DNA of 64,000 nucleotides from Bisbaumannia sp015645095 (GTDB lineage Bacteria; Pseudomonadota; Gammaproteobacteria; Pseudomonadales; Halomonadaceae). Shown piece by piece: positions 15,538 to 24,326 of the stretch; positions within the stretch are counted from its first letter, which is position 1, and every line of letters begins with the position of its first letter. Location of the stretch: positions 558,001 through 622,000 of the forward strand of contig CP141893.1 of the NCBI GenBank assembly GCA_036871055.1, given 5' to 3'. The translations under genes were made by a program, and so were the position numbers. A model generated the notes under the pieces. The model did not search any database, was not told the DNA's origin, and worked only from the letters and a program-made list of their open reading frames with translations.

Positions 15538-16719
15538 ATGACGTCGACGCATCCCAACGAGGCGGCGGTGCTGGACAGCGACCAGGACGTGGCCGCCTCC
15601 CTCTCCCTGCAGCTGCATACCCTGGGTATTCGTGCCCGCTACTATCGGAGCCGCCAGCGCCTGCTGGAGGAGCTGGATCGGCGCCGTCCGCAACTGGTGG
15701 TGCTGGCCCTGGAGCCGGGACGCATCGACGGCATCGCCGTGCTGCGCGACCTGGCCAGGCTCGGCTATGTGGGCGCCGTGCTGCTGCTCAGCGGCGTCGA
15801 GCGCAAGGTGGTACGCATCGCCGAGCGGGTCGGTCGCACCCTGGGGCTGCTGATGCTCGATTCCCTGCCCAAGGCCTTTCGCCTGGCGGAGCTGCGCCAG
15901 CGTCTCGATGGCCTGCACCCCTTGCCCCGAAAGCGCTGTCGGACGGAGGCGGGAGTCGCTCCGCGTATCGGTGAAGAGATCGAGCGAGCCCTGACCCAGG
16001 GCGAGTTCCTGGTCTACTACCAGCCCCAGCTGGAGCTGGCCGGTCAGCGCATCAGCGGCGTCGAGGCCCTGGTGCGCTGGCGGCATCCCCGGCGAGGCCT
16101 CCTGGTGCCGGGACAGTTCCTGGGTGCCATGGCGCCCGAGCAGTACCGCCGCCTGACTCGCTGCATGCTGATGGGGGTGATGGCCGACGCGGTACTCTGG
16201 CCGGCCCTGCAGGGGCTCGACAGCATCTCGGTGAACGTGACCCCCGAGGAGCTGATGAGCGAGGAGCTGCTGCTGATGATGGAGGAGCTTCGCGCCGGCC
16301 TGGCCAAGGCGCCGCCCCTGGTGCTCGAGGTGACCGAGACCGCGGCCATGGACGACGAGCTGCTGGGGGGCGAGGTGGCGGCGCGGCTGCACCTGCACGG
16401 CCTGGAGCTGGCCATCGATGACTTCGGGGTGGGGTTCTCCTCCCTGGCCCGGCTACAGATGCTGCCGGTCAGCGAGCTGAAGCTGGATCGCAGCTTCGTC
16501 AGCCACCTCCAGGAGGAGCCCCTGGATGCCGCCATCGTCGAGGCGGTGGCCCTGCTGGGACGGCGCCTGGGCATCCGGGTGGTGGCGGAGGGAGTGGAAT
16601 CCCTTGGCACCCTGGAAGCCCTGGCCCGCTATGGCTGTACCCACGCCCAGGGCTATGCCCTGGCTCCGCCCATGCCGGCGGCAGCCCTGGCGGGCCTGTT
16701 GACCCGCCGTGCGGGGTAA
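15538..16719 (+). CDS. EAL-domain protein with degenerate receiver domain
   Basis: 393 residues. Residues 1-125 resemble a CheY-like receiver, but the phospho-acceptor position reads VVLALEPGRIDG (Ala in place of Asp), so phosphorylation is unlikely. Residues about 140-390 form an EAL c-di-GMP phosphodiesterase domain with the catalytic set largely intact: GVEALVRW, SVNVTPEE, LVLEVTETAA, AIDDFGVGFSSL, ELKLDRSFV, VVAEGVES and THAQGYALAPPM. It is probably an active phosphodiesterase with a protein-interaction sensor. It is cytoplasmic, with no TM segment. Confidence 0.88.
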   Translation: MTSTHPNEAAVLDSDQDVAASLSLQLHTLGIRARYYRSRQRLLEELDRRRPQLVVLALEPGRIDGIAVLRDLARLGYVGAVLLLSGVERKVVRIAERVGRTLGLLMLDSLPKAFRLAELRQRLDGLHPLPRKRCRTEAGVAPRIGEEIERALTQGEFLVYYQPQLELAGQRISGVEALVRWRHPRRGLLVPGQFLGAMAPEQYRRLTRCMLMGVMADAVLWPALQGLDSISVNVTPEELMSEELLLMMEELRAGLAKAPPLVLEVTETAAMDDELLGGEVAARLHLHGLELAIDDFGVGFSSLARLQMLPVSELKLDRSFVSHLQEEPLDAAIVEAVALLGRRLGIRVVAEGVESLGTLEALARYGCTHAQGYALAPPMPAAALAGLLTRRAG

Positions 16720-16731
16720 GGCCGTTACGGC

Positions 16732-17229
16732 TCAGTGGTGATGGTGGTGATGCGCATCCGCGGCCTCGCTGCCCACCGCGGCCTCTTCCACCCAGACCTC
16801 GACCTCGACGCTATCGCGCTCGGCGAACTCCAGGGTCAACGGGAAGCGCTGGCCCACGCTGAGGGGCGCCTCCAGATTGATCAGCATGAGGTGCTTGCCG
16901 CCGCCGGGACGCATGGTCAGGGTCTCGCCGGGCGCGATCTCGAAGGCCTCGAGCTTGCGCATCACCATGCGGTCGTCCTCCATGGTCATGTCGTGCAGTT
17001 CCACCACCTCGCTGACCGGGCTACTGGCGCCGATCAGCCGCGCCGGGCGCTCCCCCTCGACACCGATATCCAGGTAGGCGGCGCCATTCGGCGCCCCCGG
17101 CGGGGTGGGGGTGGCGAAGGGGTGGGCGATGCGCAGGTCGTCGTGGTGGAAGTCGTGGGCCAGGGCCGGCAGGGCAACGGCGGCCAGGCCGGCGGCGAGG
17201 GCGAGGCGGCGAAGCGAAACTGCGAACAT
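16732..17229 (-). CDS. PCu(A)C-type periplasmic copper chaperone with a natural C-terminal His6
   Basis: 165-residue exported protein. A signal peptide (about 1-24, ends ALPALAHD) precedes a cupredoxin-like domain. The copper motif H(M)x10Mx21HxM is seen as ELHDMTMEDDRMVM and later KHLMLI. These proteins deliver Cu(I) to the CuA site of cytochrome oxidase. The C-terminus ends AADAHHHHHH, encoded by mixed CAT/CAC codons before TGA; with HDFHHDD at the mature N-terminus it provides extra metal ligands. It ends 12 bp from the convergent EAL gene. Confidence 0.92.
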   Translation of the reverse strand: MFAVSLRRLALAAGLAAVALPALAHDFHHDDLRIAHPFATPTPPGAPNGAAYLDIGVEGERPARLIGASSPVSEVVELHDMTMEDDRMVMRKLEAFEIAPGETLTMRPGGGKHLMLINLEAPLSVGQRFPLTLEFAERDSVEVEVWVEEAAVGSEAADAHHHHHH

Positions 17230-17305
17230 GATGCATCCTTGTCGTTTAGCGAGGCGTTTAGCTTAGTCGTGGCCGGCACTCAGCCAAGGTGACGCTTTGT
17301 CGCAC

Positions 17306-18955
17306 TCAGGGGAGGGGCAGTCGGTCGAGGATCGGCGCCAGGGCCAGGTCGGCGGGCAGGCAGCCGTAGGCGGGGCTGGCCTCGCCCAGGCGGCTGCGAC
17401 AGAAGCCCTCGGCCACTGCCGGTGGGCCCTGGGTCAGCAGCAGCGCCGCCTGGGTGGCCTGGGCCAGGCGTTGGGTCAGCCAGCGGGCCCGGGGCTCCAG
17501 TGCCTCGGCGGGGCCGGCCAGTGCCCGATGGATCTCCTCGAGGGCGCGATCATAGTCGCCCTGCCGGCCCCTGGCCTTGGCCAGCAGGGCGAGCAGCGCC
17601 TCCAGGCTCCGGGGGTGGCGGGTCATGACCCGCAGCAGGTCCAGGCAGATCACGTTGCCGGACCCCTCCCAGATGGAGTTGACCGGCGCCTCCCGGTAGA
17701 GCCTGGCCAGGGGCGACTCCTCCACATAGCCGATGCCGCCCAGGCACTCCATGGCCTCGGCCATGAAGCCGGGGCCGCGGCGGTTATGCCAGTACTTGGC
17801 CAGGGTCGGCAGCAGCCGCGCCAGGGCTGCCTCCTCGGCGTCGCCGGCGGCGGCGTCGAAGGCCCGGGCGGCGCGCAGGCCGAGCACCACCCCGGCCTCC
17901 ACCTCCAGGGCCAGGTCGGCGATCACCGCGCGCATCAGCGGCTGCTCCGCCAGGCGCTGGCCGAAGGCGTGACGGTTGCAGGCATGCTGCCAGGCACACA
18001 CCAGGGCCTGGCGCATCATGCCCACCGGGGCGATGGCGGCATCGAGGCGGGTCTGCTGGACCATCTCGAGGATGGTGGCGATGCCGCGGCCCGGGTCGCC
18101 CACCGGCAGGGCCCAGGCGCCCCGGTACTCGATCTCCGCCGAGGCATTGGCGCGATTCCCGCACTTCTCCTTGAGGCGCTGCAGTTCGATGGCATTGCGC
18201 GCACCATCGAGGGTGAAGCGGGGCACCAGGAAGCAGCTCAGGCCCTCGCTCTGCTGGGCCAGGGTCAGGAAGCCGTCGGACATGGGGGCGCTGCAGAACC
18301 ACTTGTGGCCGGTGAGGCGGTAGCCGTCGCCGTCGCGCTCGGCCCGGGTGGTGTTGGCGCGCACGTCGCTGCCGCCCTGCTTCTCGGTCATCGCCATGCC
18401 CAGGGTGGCGGCGGCCTTGTCGGCCAGGGGCAGGGCGCGGCCATCGTAGTCATGGGCCAGCAGCTTGGGCTGCCACTCGGCGAGGACCTCGGGGGCTTGG
18501 CGCAGGGCGGGCAGGGCGGCATGGGTCATGGTGATCGGGCAGCAGAAGCCCGGTTCCGCCTGGGTCAGCAGATAGAGGGCCGCCACATGGGCCTGATGGC
18601 CGCCGCGACCCTCTTCCCGCCAGGCCACGGCGTGCCAGCCGCCGCGGCAGGCCAGCGCCATCAGCCGATGATAGGCCGGCGGGTAGCGCACCTCGTCCAG
18701 GCGTCGCCCGTGGCGGTCGAAGAGGCGCAGCTCCGGCGGGTGGCGGTTGGCCTCCTCGCCCCAGGCCTGTACCTCGCGGCTGCCTACTGCCTGGCCCAGT
18801 GGCGCCAGGCGCTCGGCGACCCAGGCCGGGGCCTCGCGGCTCAGGGTCTCGCGCAGCGGCAGGTCGTCGGCGAAGGCGTCCCGGTCGTCGTCCGGGGGCG
18901 GCTGATTCTCGACCCGATGGCTGGCCAGGGTCTCGCGGGGCGAAAAATCGCGCAT
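17306..18955 (-). CDS. AidB-like acyl-CoA dehydrogenase
   Basis: 549-residue FAD enzyme of the AidB branch. The N-terminal HRVENQPPP segment and the length match E. coli AidB (541 aa), a DNA-binding flavoprotein induced in the response to alkylation. Flavin and substrate motifs are AMTEKQGGSDVRANTT, GHKWFCSAPM, and RLYREAPVNSIWEGSGNVICLD with the glutamate region. The start at 18955 (MRDFSPRETL) has GGGAG upstream; one 11 codons earlier is less likely. It is divergent from the Nudix gene. Whether it acts on acyl-CoAs or protects DNA cannot be told. Confidence 0.85.
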   Translation of the reverse strand: MRDFSPRETLASHRVENQPPPDDDRDAFADDLPLRETLSREAPAWVAERLAPLGQAVGSREVQAWGEEANRHPPELRLFDRHGRRLDEVRYPPAYHRLMALACRGGWHAVAWREEGRGGHQAHVAALYLLTQAEPGFCCPITMTHAALPALRQAPEVLAEWQPKLLAHDYDGRALPLADKAAATLGMAMTEKQGGSDVRANTTRAERDGDGYRLTGHKWFCSAPMSDGFLTLAQQSEGLSCFLVPRFTLDGARNAIELQRLKEKCGNRANASAEIEYRGAWALPVGDPGRGIATILEMVQQTRLDAAIAPVGMMRQALVCAWQHACNRHAFGQRLAEQPLMRAVIADLALEVEAGVVLGLRAARAFDAAAGDAEEAALARLLPTLAKYWHNRRGPGFMAEAMECLGGIGYVEESPLARLYREAPVNSIWEGSGNVICLDLLRVMTRHPRSLEALLALLAKARGRQGDYDRALEEIHRALAGPAEALEPRARWLTQRLAQATQAALLLTQGPPAVAEGFCRSRLGEASPAYGCLPADLALAPILDRLPLP

Positions 18956-19083
18956 GGGGAGTCTCCCGAGAAGGCATGCCTTGAGCATGGGCAGGCGCCA
19001 GCGGTGCGGTCAAACTCGCGGTCGCGTTCTGGCCCTATGGACGGGGACTGAGTAGGCTGAGGGGAGATCCACAGGAGAGTCCG

Positions 19084-19632
19084 ATGACCGCCGATATCGC
19101 TTCGACCCTGGCCCTGCCCGAGCCGGTGATCGCCGATGAGTCCATTCAACTGGTAGATGCCCGTAATCGCCCCTGTGGCAGCGCCCCCCGGGCACTGATG
19201 CGACGCTTCCGCTTCTGGCACCGGGCCACCTATGTGGTGGTGCGCAATGCCCGGGGCGAGCTCTGCGTGCAGCGCCGTACCCTGACCAAGGAGGTCTTTC
19301 CCGGTCACCTGGACCTGGCCGCCGGGGGCGTGGTGGGGGCCGGCGAGGCGGAGCATGTCGCCGCCCGCCGCGAGCTCGCCGAGGAGCTGGGCATCCGCGG
19401 CGTGCCGCTGCGCGCCTGTGGCGGCTTCCGCTACGTGGAAGGCGGGCACCATATCTTCGGCAGCCTCTTCCTGGTGCACTACGACGGCCCCCTGATCCTC
19501 CAGGCGGAGGAGGTGGCGGAGGCCTTCTGGCTGCCCCTGGGCGAGGCCCTGGCCCTGGACTCGGTGACCCCGGACACCCGCTGCGCCATCGAGGCGTTGC
19601 GGTGCCGTGGCTGGCTGGAGTCGCCCGCATGA
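19084..19632 (+). CDS. Nudix hydrolase, YfcD-like
   Basis: 182-residue protein with a complete Nudix box (GGVVGAGEAEHVAARREL then AEELGI: G-x5-E-x7-REL-x-EE-x-GI) near residues 80-103. Similarity along its length to the YfcD subfamily includes RHRATYVVV-type and QRRTLTKEVFPGHLDLAAGG segments. The physiological substrate is unknown. Its TGA overlaps the moxR ATG (ATGA), so it is the first gene of a coupled four-gene operon. Confidence 0.88.
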   Translation: MTADIASTLALPEPVIADESIQLVDARNRPCGSAPRALMRRFRFWHRATYVVVRNARGELCVQRRTLTKEVFPGHLDLAAGGVVGAGEAEHVAARRELAEELGIRGVPLRACGGFRYVEGGHHIFGSLFLVHYDGPLILQAEEVAEAFWLPLGEALALDSVTPDTRCAIEALRCRGWLESPA

Positions 19633-20567
19633 ATCGCCCCCTGCCGCCGCCACTGAGCGAGGCGCGCCTGGCCCGGGTGGTCGAGGCCCTGTCTCGGGTG
19701 GTGCGCGGCAAGCCCCGGGAGGTGCGCCTGGCGCTCTGCTGCCTGCTGTGCCGGGGGCACCTGCTGATCGAGGACCTGCCGGGGCTGGGCAAGACCACCC
19801 TGGCCCAGGCCCTGGCCCGGGTCACCGGCCTGGCGATGCAGCGCATCCAGTTCACCAGCGACCTGCTGCCGGCGGATGTCCTGGGGGTCTCGGTGTTCGA
19901 CCCCCGGGATGCCAGCTTCCGCTTCCATCCCGGCCCCATCTTCCACGGCCTGGTACTGGCCGACGAGATCAACCGCGCCACCCCCAAGACCCAGAGCGCC
20001 CTGCTCGAGGCCATGGAGGAGGGCCAGGTCACCATCGAAGGCGAGACCCGTGCCCTGCCGGATCCGTTCTTCGTCATCGCCACCCAGAATCCCCAGGAGC
20101 AGTCGGGCACCTTCCCGCTGCCGGAGTCGCAACTGGATCGCTTCCTGATGCGCCTCTCCCTGGGCTATCCGGATGCCAGGGCGGAACGCGAGATCCTCAA
20201 GGGCGAGGCGGGGCGGGGGCGTCTCGATGAACTCGCCGCCCTGCTCGACGCCGAGACCCTGCGCGGCTGGCAGGCGCGGGTCACCGAGGTCCACGCCTCC
20301 GATAACCTGCTCGACTATGTGCAGGCCCTGGCCAAGGCCAGCCGCGAGCACGCCGAGCTGCCCTGGGGGCTCTCCACCCGGGGCGTGCTGGCGCTGCTCC
20401 ACGCGGCCCGCGGCTGGGCCCTGCTGGAGGGGCGCGATCATGTGCTGCCGGAGGACGTCCAGGCGGTCTGGGTGCCGGTGGTGGGCCACCGCTTCAGTGA
20501 GGCGCGCCGGGAGGAGGGCGAGGGCCTGGCCTGGCAGCTGCTCACCGCGGTACCGGTGCTGGGCTAG
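19629..20567 (+). CDS. MoxR-family AAA+ ATPase
   Basis: 312 residues starting MNRPLPPPLSEARL. Walker A is EDLPGLGKTTLAQ, Walker B VLADEINRATPKTQSALLEAMEE, and sensor 1 IATQNPQEQSGTFPLPESQLDRF. MoxR ATPases act as chaperones or assembly factors with DUF58 and TgpA-like partners, as here. The start was chosen by the 4-bp ATGA overlap with the Nudix gene. The DUF58 gene follows two bases after the stop. Confidence 0.95.
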   Translation: MNRPLPPPLSEARLARVVEALSRVVRGKPREVRLALCCLLCRGHLLIEDLPGLGKTTLAQALARVTGLAMQRIQFTSDLLPADVLGVSVFDPRDASFRFHPGPIFHGLVLADEINRATPKTQSALLEAMEEGQVTIEGETRALPDPFFVIATQNPQEQSGTFPLPESQLDRFLMRLSLGYPDARAEREILKGEAGRGRLDELAALLDAETLRGWQARVTEVHASDNLLDYVQALAKASREHAELPWGLSTRGVLALLHAARGWALLEGRDHVLPEDVQAVWVPVVGHRFSEARREEGEGLAWQLLTAVPVLG

Positions 20568-20569
20568 CC

Positions 20570-21505
20570 ATGGCGCGGGATATGGCCTCCCGGGGGGGCT
20601 GGCGGCAGCGCTGGCGGCATCGCCTGGCCACCCGCCAGGGGCAGCCGCTGCATCAGCGCCGCCTCTTCCTGCTGCCCACCGCCTTCGGCCTGGGCTGGGC
20701 CGCTTTGGTACTGGTGCTGCTGCTGTTCGGTATCAACTACCAGAACAACCTCGCCTACGGCCTCGCCTTCTGGCTCTTCGCCATCGCCCTGGTGGCGCTG
20801 TGGCGGGGCTGGCGTAACCTGCACGGCATCCGCGTCACCCTGCGCCCACCCCAGGAGGTCTTCGCCGGAGGCGAGGCGCGCCTGGGGGTGCATCTCCAGG
20901 CGCCCCGACCCCGCCAGGGCATCCAGCTGCGCCTGGGGGGCGACCCGGTGACCTGTGTGATCGAGCACGGCGAGGGCCAGGCCCAACTGACCCTGCCGGC
21001 GGCGCACCGCGGCTGGCAGCCCTTGCCGCTGTTGCGCCTGCACAGCGACTGGCCCCTGGGGCTGGTGCGGGTACTGGCCTGGGTGGTGCCCGGCGACCCG
21101 CTGCTGGTCTATCCGGCCCCCCTGGACGAGGCGTCCCGCGCCACTCGGGACGAAGGGGAGGGGCAGGAGGAGCGCGACTTCAGCGGCTTGCGCCGCTATG
21201 TGCCCGGCGATAACCCGTCCCGACTGGCCTGGAAGCAGTGGAGCCGCACCGGCATGCTGGCCACCAAGCAGTTCAGCCGGCCACCGCGGCGGGTGCTGTG
21301 GCTCGATTATGACGAGGCGCCGGGGGACCCCGAGCGTCGCCTCGCCTGGCTATGTGCCCGGGTGCTGGCCCATCACCGGGCCGGCGATGCCTATGGCCTG
21401 CGCCTGCCCGGGGTGACCCTGGCCCCGGACGGCGGCGATGCCCAGCGCCGTCGCGCCCTGCGCGCCCTGGCCCTATGGGGACAGACCCCGGAGGTGACCC
21501 CATGA
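20570..21505 (+). CDS. DUF58 membrane-associated protein
   Basis: 311 residues with two N-terminal TM segments (about 37-55 and 61-78). An extra domain follows, then the DUF58 signature FSGLRRYVPGDNPSRLAWKQWSRTG (about 205-229) and a von Willebrand-A-like fold (VLWLDYDEAPGD). DUF58 proteins occur with MoxR and transglutaminase-like membrane proteins in cell-envelope maintenance clusters. The stop TGA overlaps an ATG that starts a 9-codon mini-ORF before the next gene. Confidence 0.9.
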   Translation: MARDMASRGGWRQRWRHRLATRQGQPLHQRRLFLLPTAFGLGWAALVLVLLLFGINYQNNLAYGLAFWLFAIALVALWRGWRNLHGIRVTLRPPQEVFAGGEARLGVHLQAPRPRQGIQLRLGGDPVTCVIEHGEGQAQLTLPAAHRGWQPLPLLRLHSDWPLGLVRVLAWVVPGDPLLVYPAPLDEASRATRDEGEGQEERDFSGLRRYVPGDNPSRLAWKQWSRTGMLATKQFSRPPRRVLWLDYDEAPGDPERRLAWLCARVLAHHRAGDAYGLRLPGVTLAPDGGDAQRRRALRALALWGQTPEVTP

Positions 21506-21531
21506 GCGCGGCTCCAGAGGTACTCCCATGA
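21502..21531 (+). other. 9-codon mini-ORF from a duplicated start region
   Basis: ATG at 21502 overlaps the DUF58 stop and reads MSAAPEVLP before TGA at 21529-21531, which overlaps the ATG of the next gene (21528). It is a 26-bp imperfect tandem duplication of that gene's own ribosome-binding and start region: GAGGTGACCCCATGAGCGCG versus GAGGTACTCCCATGAGCGCG. It may act as a coupling relay. Confidence 0.6.
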
Positions 21532-23591
21532 GCGCGGCCCCGGTGGTGCTGGCGGATGGCCGCTCCCTGTCGGCGGCCATGCTGCGTCAGCTGTTTATCG
21601 GCCAGTGTCTGGTGGTGGCCCTGCACCTGGCCTGGATGCCGCCCTGGCTGCTGGGGGTGGCCCTGGCCGCCGCCAGCTGGCGCTACCTGCAGCTGCGTGA
21701 CCGGGTGCCCCGGGCCAGTATCCTGCTGCGCCTGACCGCGGTGGTCGGCGTGCTGGCGGCGCTCTGGGTGGAGTTCGGCAGCCTGCATGGCATGGATAGC
21801 CTGATCGGCGTGCTGCTGGGCATCTACCTGCTCAAGCTGCTGGAGACCCACAATCGTCGCGATGCCCGGGTGGTGATCTGCATCGGCTTCGTGGCCATGA
21901 CGGTGGCTTTCCTCCATGACCAGGGGGTGCTGATGACTCTGGGGGCCCTGGTGGCGTCGGTCTGGCTGCTGCAGTCCCTGGTGGGCCTGGCCGGGGCCGC
22001 CCAGCCCGCGAGCCGCTGGCGCGAGACCCTGTGGCTGGCGGGACTGTCGCTGCCGCTGATGGTGGTGCTCTTCCTGGGCTTCCCGCGCCTCGGACCGCTA
22101 TGGAGCATGCCGCAGACGGAGCGCGCCGCCACCGGCCTCACCGAGGAGATCGCCCCCGGTGATATCGCCGAGCTCTCGCGCAGTGCCGCCCGCGCCTTCC
22201 GGGTGCGCTTCGAGGGGCGCGAGCCGCGCCCCGACGAGCGTTATTGGCGGGTCTATACCCTGTCGCGCTTCGATGGCGAGCGCTGGTCGCGGTTGACCCC
22301 GGCGGAGCTGGCCCAGTCCCTGGGCCGGACGGAGGAGAGCCTGGCGGTGGCGGCCACCCGCTCGCCCTTCGCCGAAGGCGCACCGACGCGTTTTCGCACC
22401 GAGCTGCTGCTGGAGCCGGATAGCCGCCCCTGGCGCCCCTCGCTAGGGACGCCCCTGGCCAGCGACGTGCGCCAGCGTTACCTCCCCGATGGCACCCTGG
22501 AAGGGCTGGAGCCCCTGGCCGGGCGCAGCCTGCTGCGCCTGGCCAGCAGCGGCGAGGCCCCGAGCCATGCCGACCCCGCGGGGCCGGCCTGGTACACCCG
22601 GCTGCCCGAGGGCACCAACCCGCGCAGCCAGCGTCTGGCCCGGCAGCTGTGGCAAGCGGCGGACGGCGATCCCCAGGCCTATCTGGCGGCGCTGATGGCG
22701 CGCTTCGGCGAGGCCCCCTTCCGCTATACCCTGGCCCCGCCGCGGCTCACCGGCCGCGACCGGGTCGATGAGTTCCTCTTCGAGTCCCGGGCCGGCTACT
22801 GCACCCACTACGCCTCCGCCACCGCGGTGATGGCCCGGGCGGTGGGGATTCCGGCGCGAATCGTGGTGGGTTTCCTGGGCGGCGAGCGTCACCCCGACGG
22901 GTACTACACGGTGCGTGACTACGACGCCCATGCCTGGACCGAGGTGTGGATCGACGGTGCCTGGCGGCGCCTCGACCCCACCGCCGCCATCGCCCCGGAG
23001 CGCATCGAGGAGGGGCCCCAGGCGGTGAATGACGCCGACCAGGCCTACCTGGCCAATGCGCCCTTCTCGCCGCTGCGGCTGCGGGAGGTGAACTGGCTCA
23101 ATCAAATGCGCCTGGAGTGGGAGCGCCTGGAGTACCGATGGCAGCGCGGGGTGGTGGGCTATCAGCAGCAGCGCCGGGAGGCCGTGCTGGCCCGGCTGCA
23201 GCAGTGGTGGGGCGAGGCCTGGGCCCGTTTCACCTCGGGCCTGCGTGGCCCACTGCTGTTGGTGCTGCTGGTGGGGCTAAGCGGGGGTATTGCCCTGGCG
23301 CTGCGCCGGGGCTGGCCGCGCTGGCGGGCGCGCCATCATGAAGCCTTGCTGATACGCCGCCTGCAGGCCTGGCTGGCACGGCGTGGCCAGGGGGCGCATC
23401 CCGGCGAATCGCCGGCGGCCCATCTGCGCCGGGTGGCGGCCCTGGGGCTGGCGCCGGCTCCCCTGGACGAGGCGGCCCGGGCCTACGAACGCCTGGCCTA
23501 TGCGCGATTGAGCGAGGCGGAGCGCCGTCAGCGCCGGGAGCAGCTGGCCGGGGCTTGTCGGCGTATTAGGCACCAGTGGCCACGCCGCTAG
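21528..23591 (+). CDS. TgpA-like transglutaminase-domain membrane protein (DUF3488/DUF4129)
   Basis: 687 residues. Five or six TM segments (about 20-190) precede a periplasmic domain with a transglutaminase core (about 385-500), showing the catalytic Cys in ESRAGYCTHYASATAVMAR, the His in YDAHAWTEVWID, and the Asp in RRLDPTAA. A further TM segment (about 563-583) leads to a cytoplasmic C-terminal domain. In Pseudomonas aeruginosa the related TgpA is essential. Last gene of the Nudix-MoxR-DUF58-TgpA operon. The true start is the second of two duplicated ATG sites. Confidence 0.92.
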   Translation: MSAAPVVLADGRSLSAAMLRQLFIGQCLVVALHLAWMPPWLLGVALAAASWRYLQLRDRVPRASILLRLTAVVGVLAALWVEFGSLHGMDSLIGVLLGIYLLKLLETHNRRDARVVICIGFVAMTVAFLHDQGVLMTLGALVASVWLLQSLVGLAGAAQPASRWRETLWLAGLSLPLMVVLFLGFPRLGPLWSMPQTERAATGLTEEIAPGDIAELSRSAARAFRVRFEGREPRPDERYWRVYTLSRFDGERWSRLTPAELAQSLGRTEESLAVAATRSPFAEGAPTRFRTELLLEPDSRPWRPSLGTPLASDVRQRYLPDGTLEGLEPLAGRSLLRLASSGEAPSHADPAGPAWYTRLPEGTNPRSQRLARQLWQAADGDPQAYLAALMARFGEAPFRYTLAPPRLTGRDRVDEFLFESRAGYCTHYASATAVMARAVGIPARIVVGFLGGERHPDGYYTVRDYDAHAWTEVWIDGAWRRLDPTAAIAPERIEEGPQAVNDADQAYLANAPFSPLRLREVNWLNQMRLEWERLEYRWQRGVVGYQQQRREAVLARLQQWWGEAWARFTSGLRGPLLLVLLVGLSGGIALALRRGWPRWRARHHEALLIRRLQAWLARRGQGAHPGESPAAHLRRVAALGLAPAPLDEAARAYERLAYARLSEAERRQRREQLAGACRRIRHQWPRR

Positions 23592-23618
23592 CTCGATTGC
23601 TTAAATTCAGGCATGAAA

Positions 23619-23700
23619 GAGGGGCGCTGGGGGCAGGGCGGAGCGGGGGTTTTTTGCCAGGGAAGGCAAAAGTAGCGCCCAGGGAGGGGTTCACAGCGCC
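23619..23700 (-). repeat. Dispersed intergenic repeat, copy B
   Basis: Inverted copy of the repeat at 1689-1771, between the tgpA-like gene and the glutathione peroxidase gene. The minus strand begins GCTGTGAACCCCTCCCTGGG, identical to copy A over 24 bp, and ends CCCCCAGCGCCCCT. Its centre holds a TTTTGCC/GGCAAAA hairpin. It takes up most of the 237-bp gap. Confidence 0.6.
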
Positions 23701-23828
23701 CCGCGACGGTCTGTCCCCAGGATAGCCCCGGGACTCAACAGGGTAAGAAGGCCGAGATCTCTGGGCAAGGGTGGCATCCCCTGCGGTGACATGGCATCTT
23801 GGAATCTCTTGAACAGCGGGCCTGCGGC

Positions 23829-24326
23829 ATGTCGCTCTACGATATCGATTGCCATACCCACCTCGGCGAACCCTTCAACCTGCGCGCCCTGCGCGGCCAG
23901 GTGCTGTTGATCACCAACGTGGCCAGTCGCTGTGGCTACACGCCCCAGCTCGAGGAGCTGGAGGCCCTCTATCGGCGCTATCACGATCAGGGCCTGATGG
24001 TGCTGGGCTTTCCCTGCAACCAGTTCGCTCGCCAGTCGCCGGAGTCGGCCCGTGACTTCTGCGCCTTCTGTGCCCGGGAGTACCGGGTCACCTTCCCGCT
24101 GATGGAGAAGGTCAAGGTCAATGGCCCCGGGGCCCATCCGCTGTTTCTCGAGTTGCGGCGTCAGGCGCCGGGGATGCTGGGCAGCACCCTGATCAAGTGG
24201 AACTTCACCAAGTTCCTGGTGGGCCGCGACGGCCGGGTGCTGGCGCGCTTCGCGCCCCGGGACGGCCAACGGGTGATTCGCCCCGCCCTGGAGCGGGCCC
24301 TGGAGAGCCCCTTTACCACCGGCTAG
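23829..24326 (+). CDS. Glutathione peroxidase family protein (BtuE-like)
   Basis: Reduces peroxides with glutathione or thioredoxin. The 165-residue protein starts MSLYDIDCHTHLGEPFNL. The active-site Cys is in VASRCGYTPQ, with the partner residues in GFPCNQFARQSPE and LIKWNFTKFLVGRDG. It is a cysteine form, not selenocysteine. No signal peptide. The stop TAG lies in a CTAG that also supplies, on the other strand, the stop of the convergent gene. Confidence 0.93.
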   Translation: MSLYDIDCHTHLGEPFNLRALRGQVLLITNVASRCGYTPQLEELEALYRRYHDQGLMVLGFPCNQFARQSPESARDFCAFCAREYRVTFPLMEKVKVNGPGAHPLFLELRRQAPGMLGSTLIKWNFTKFLVGRDGRVLARFAPRDGQRVIRPALERALESPFTTG

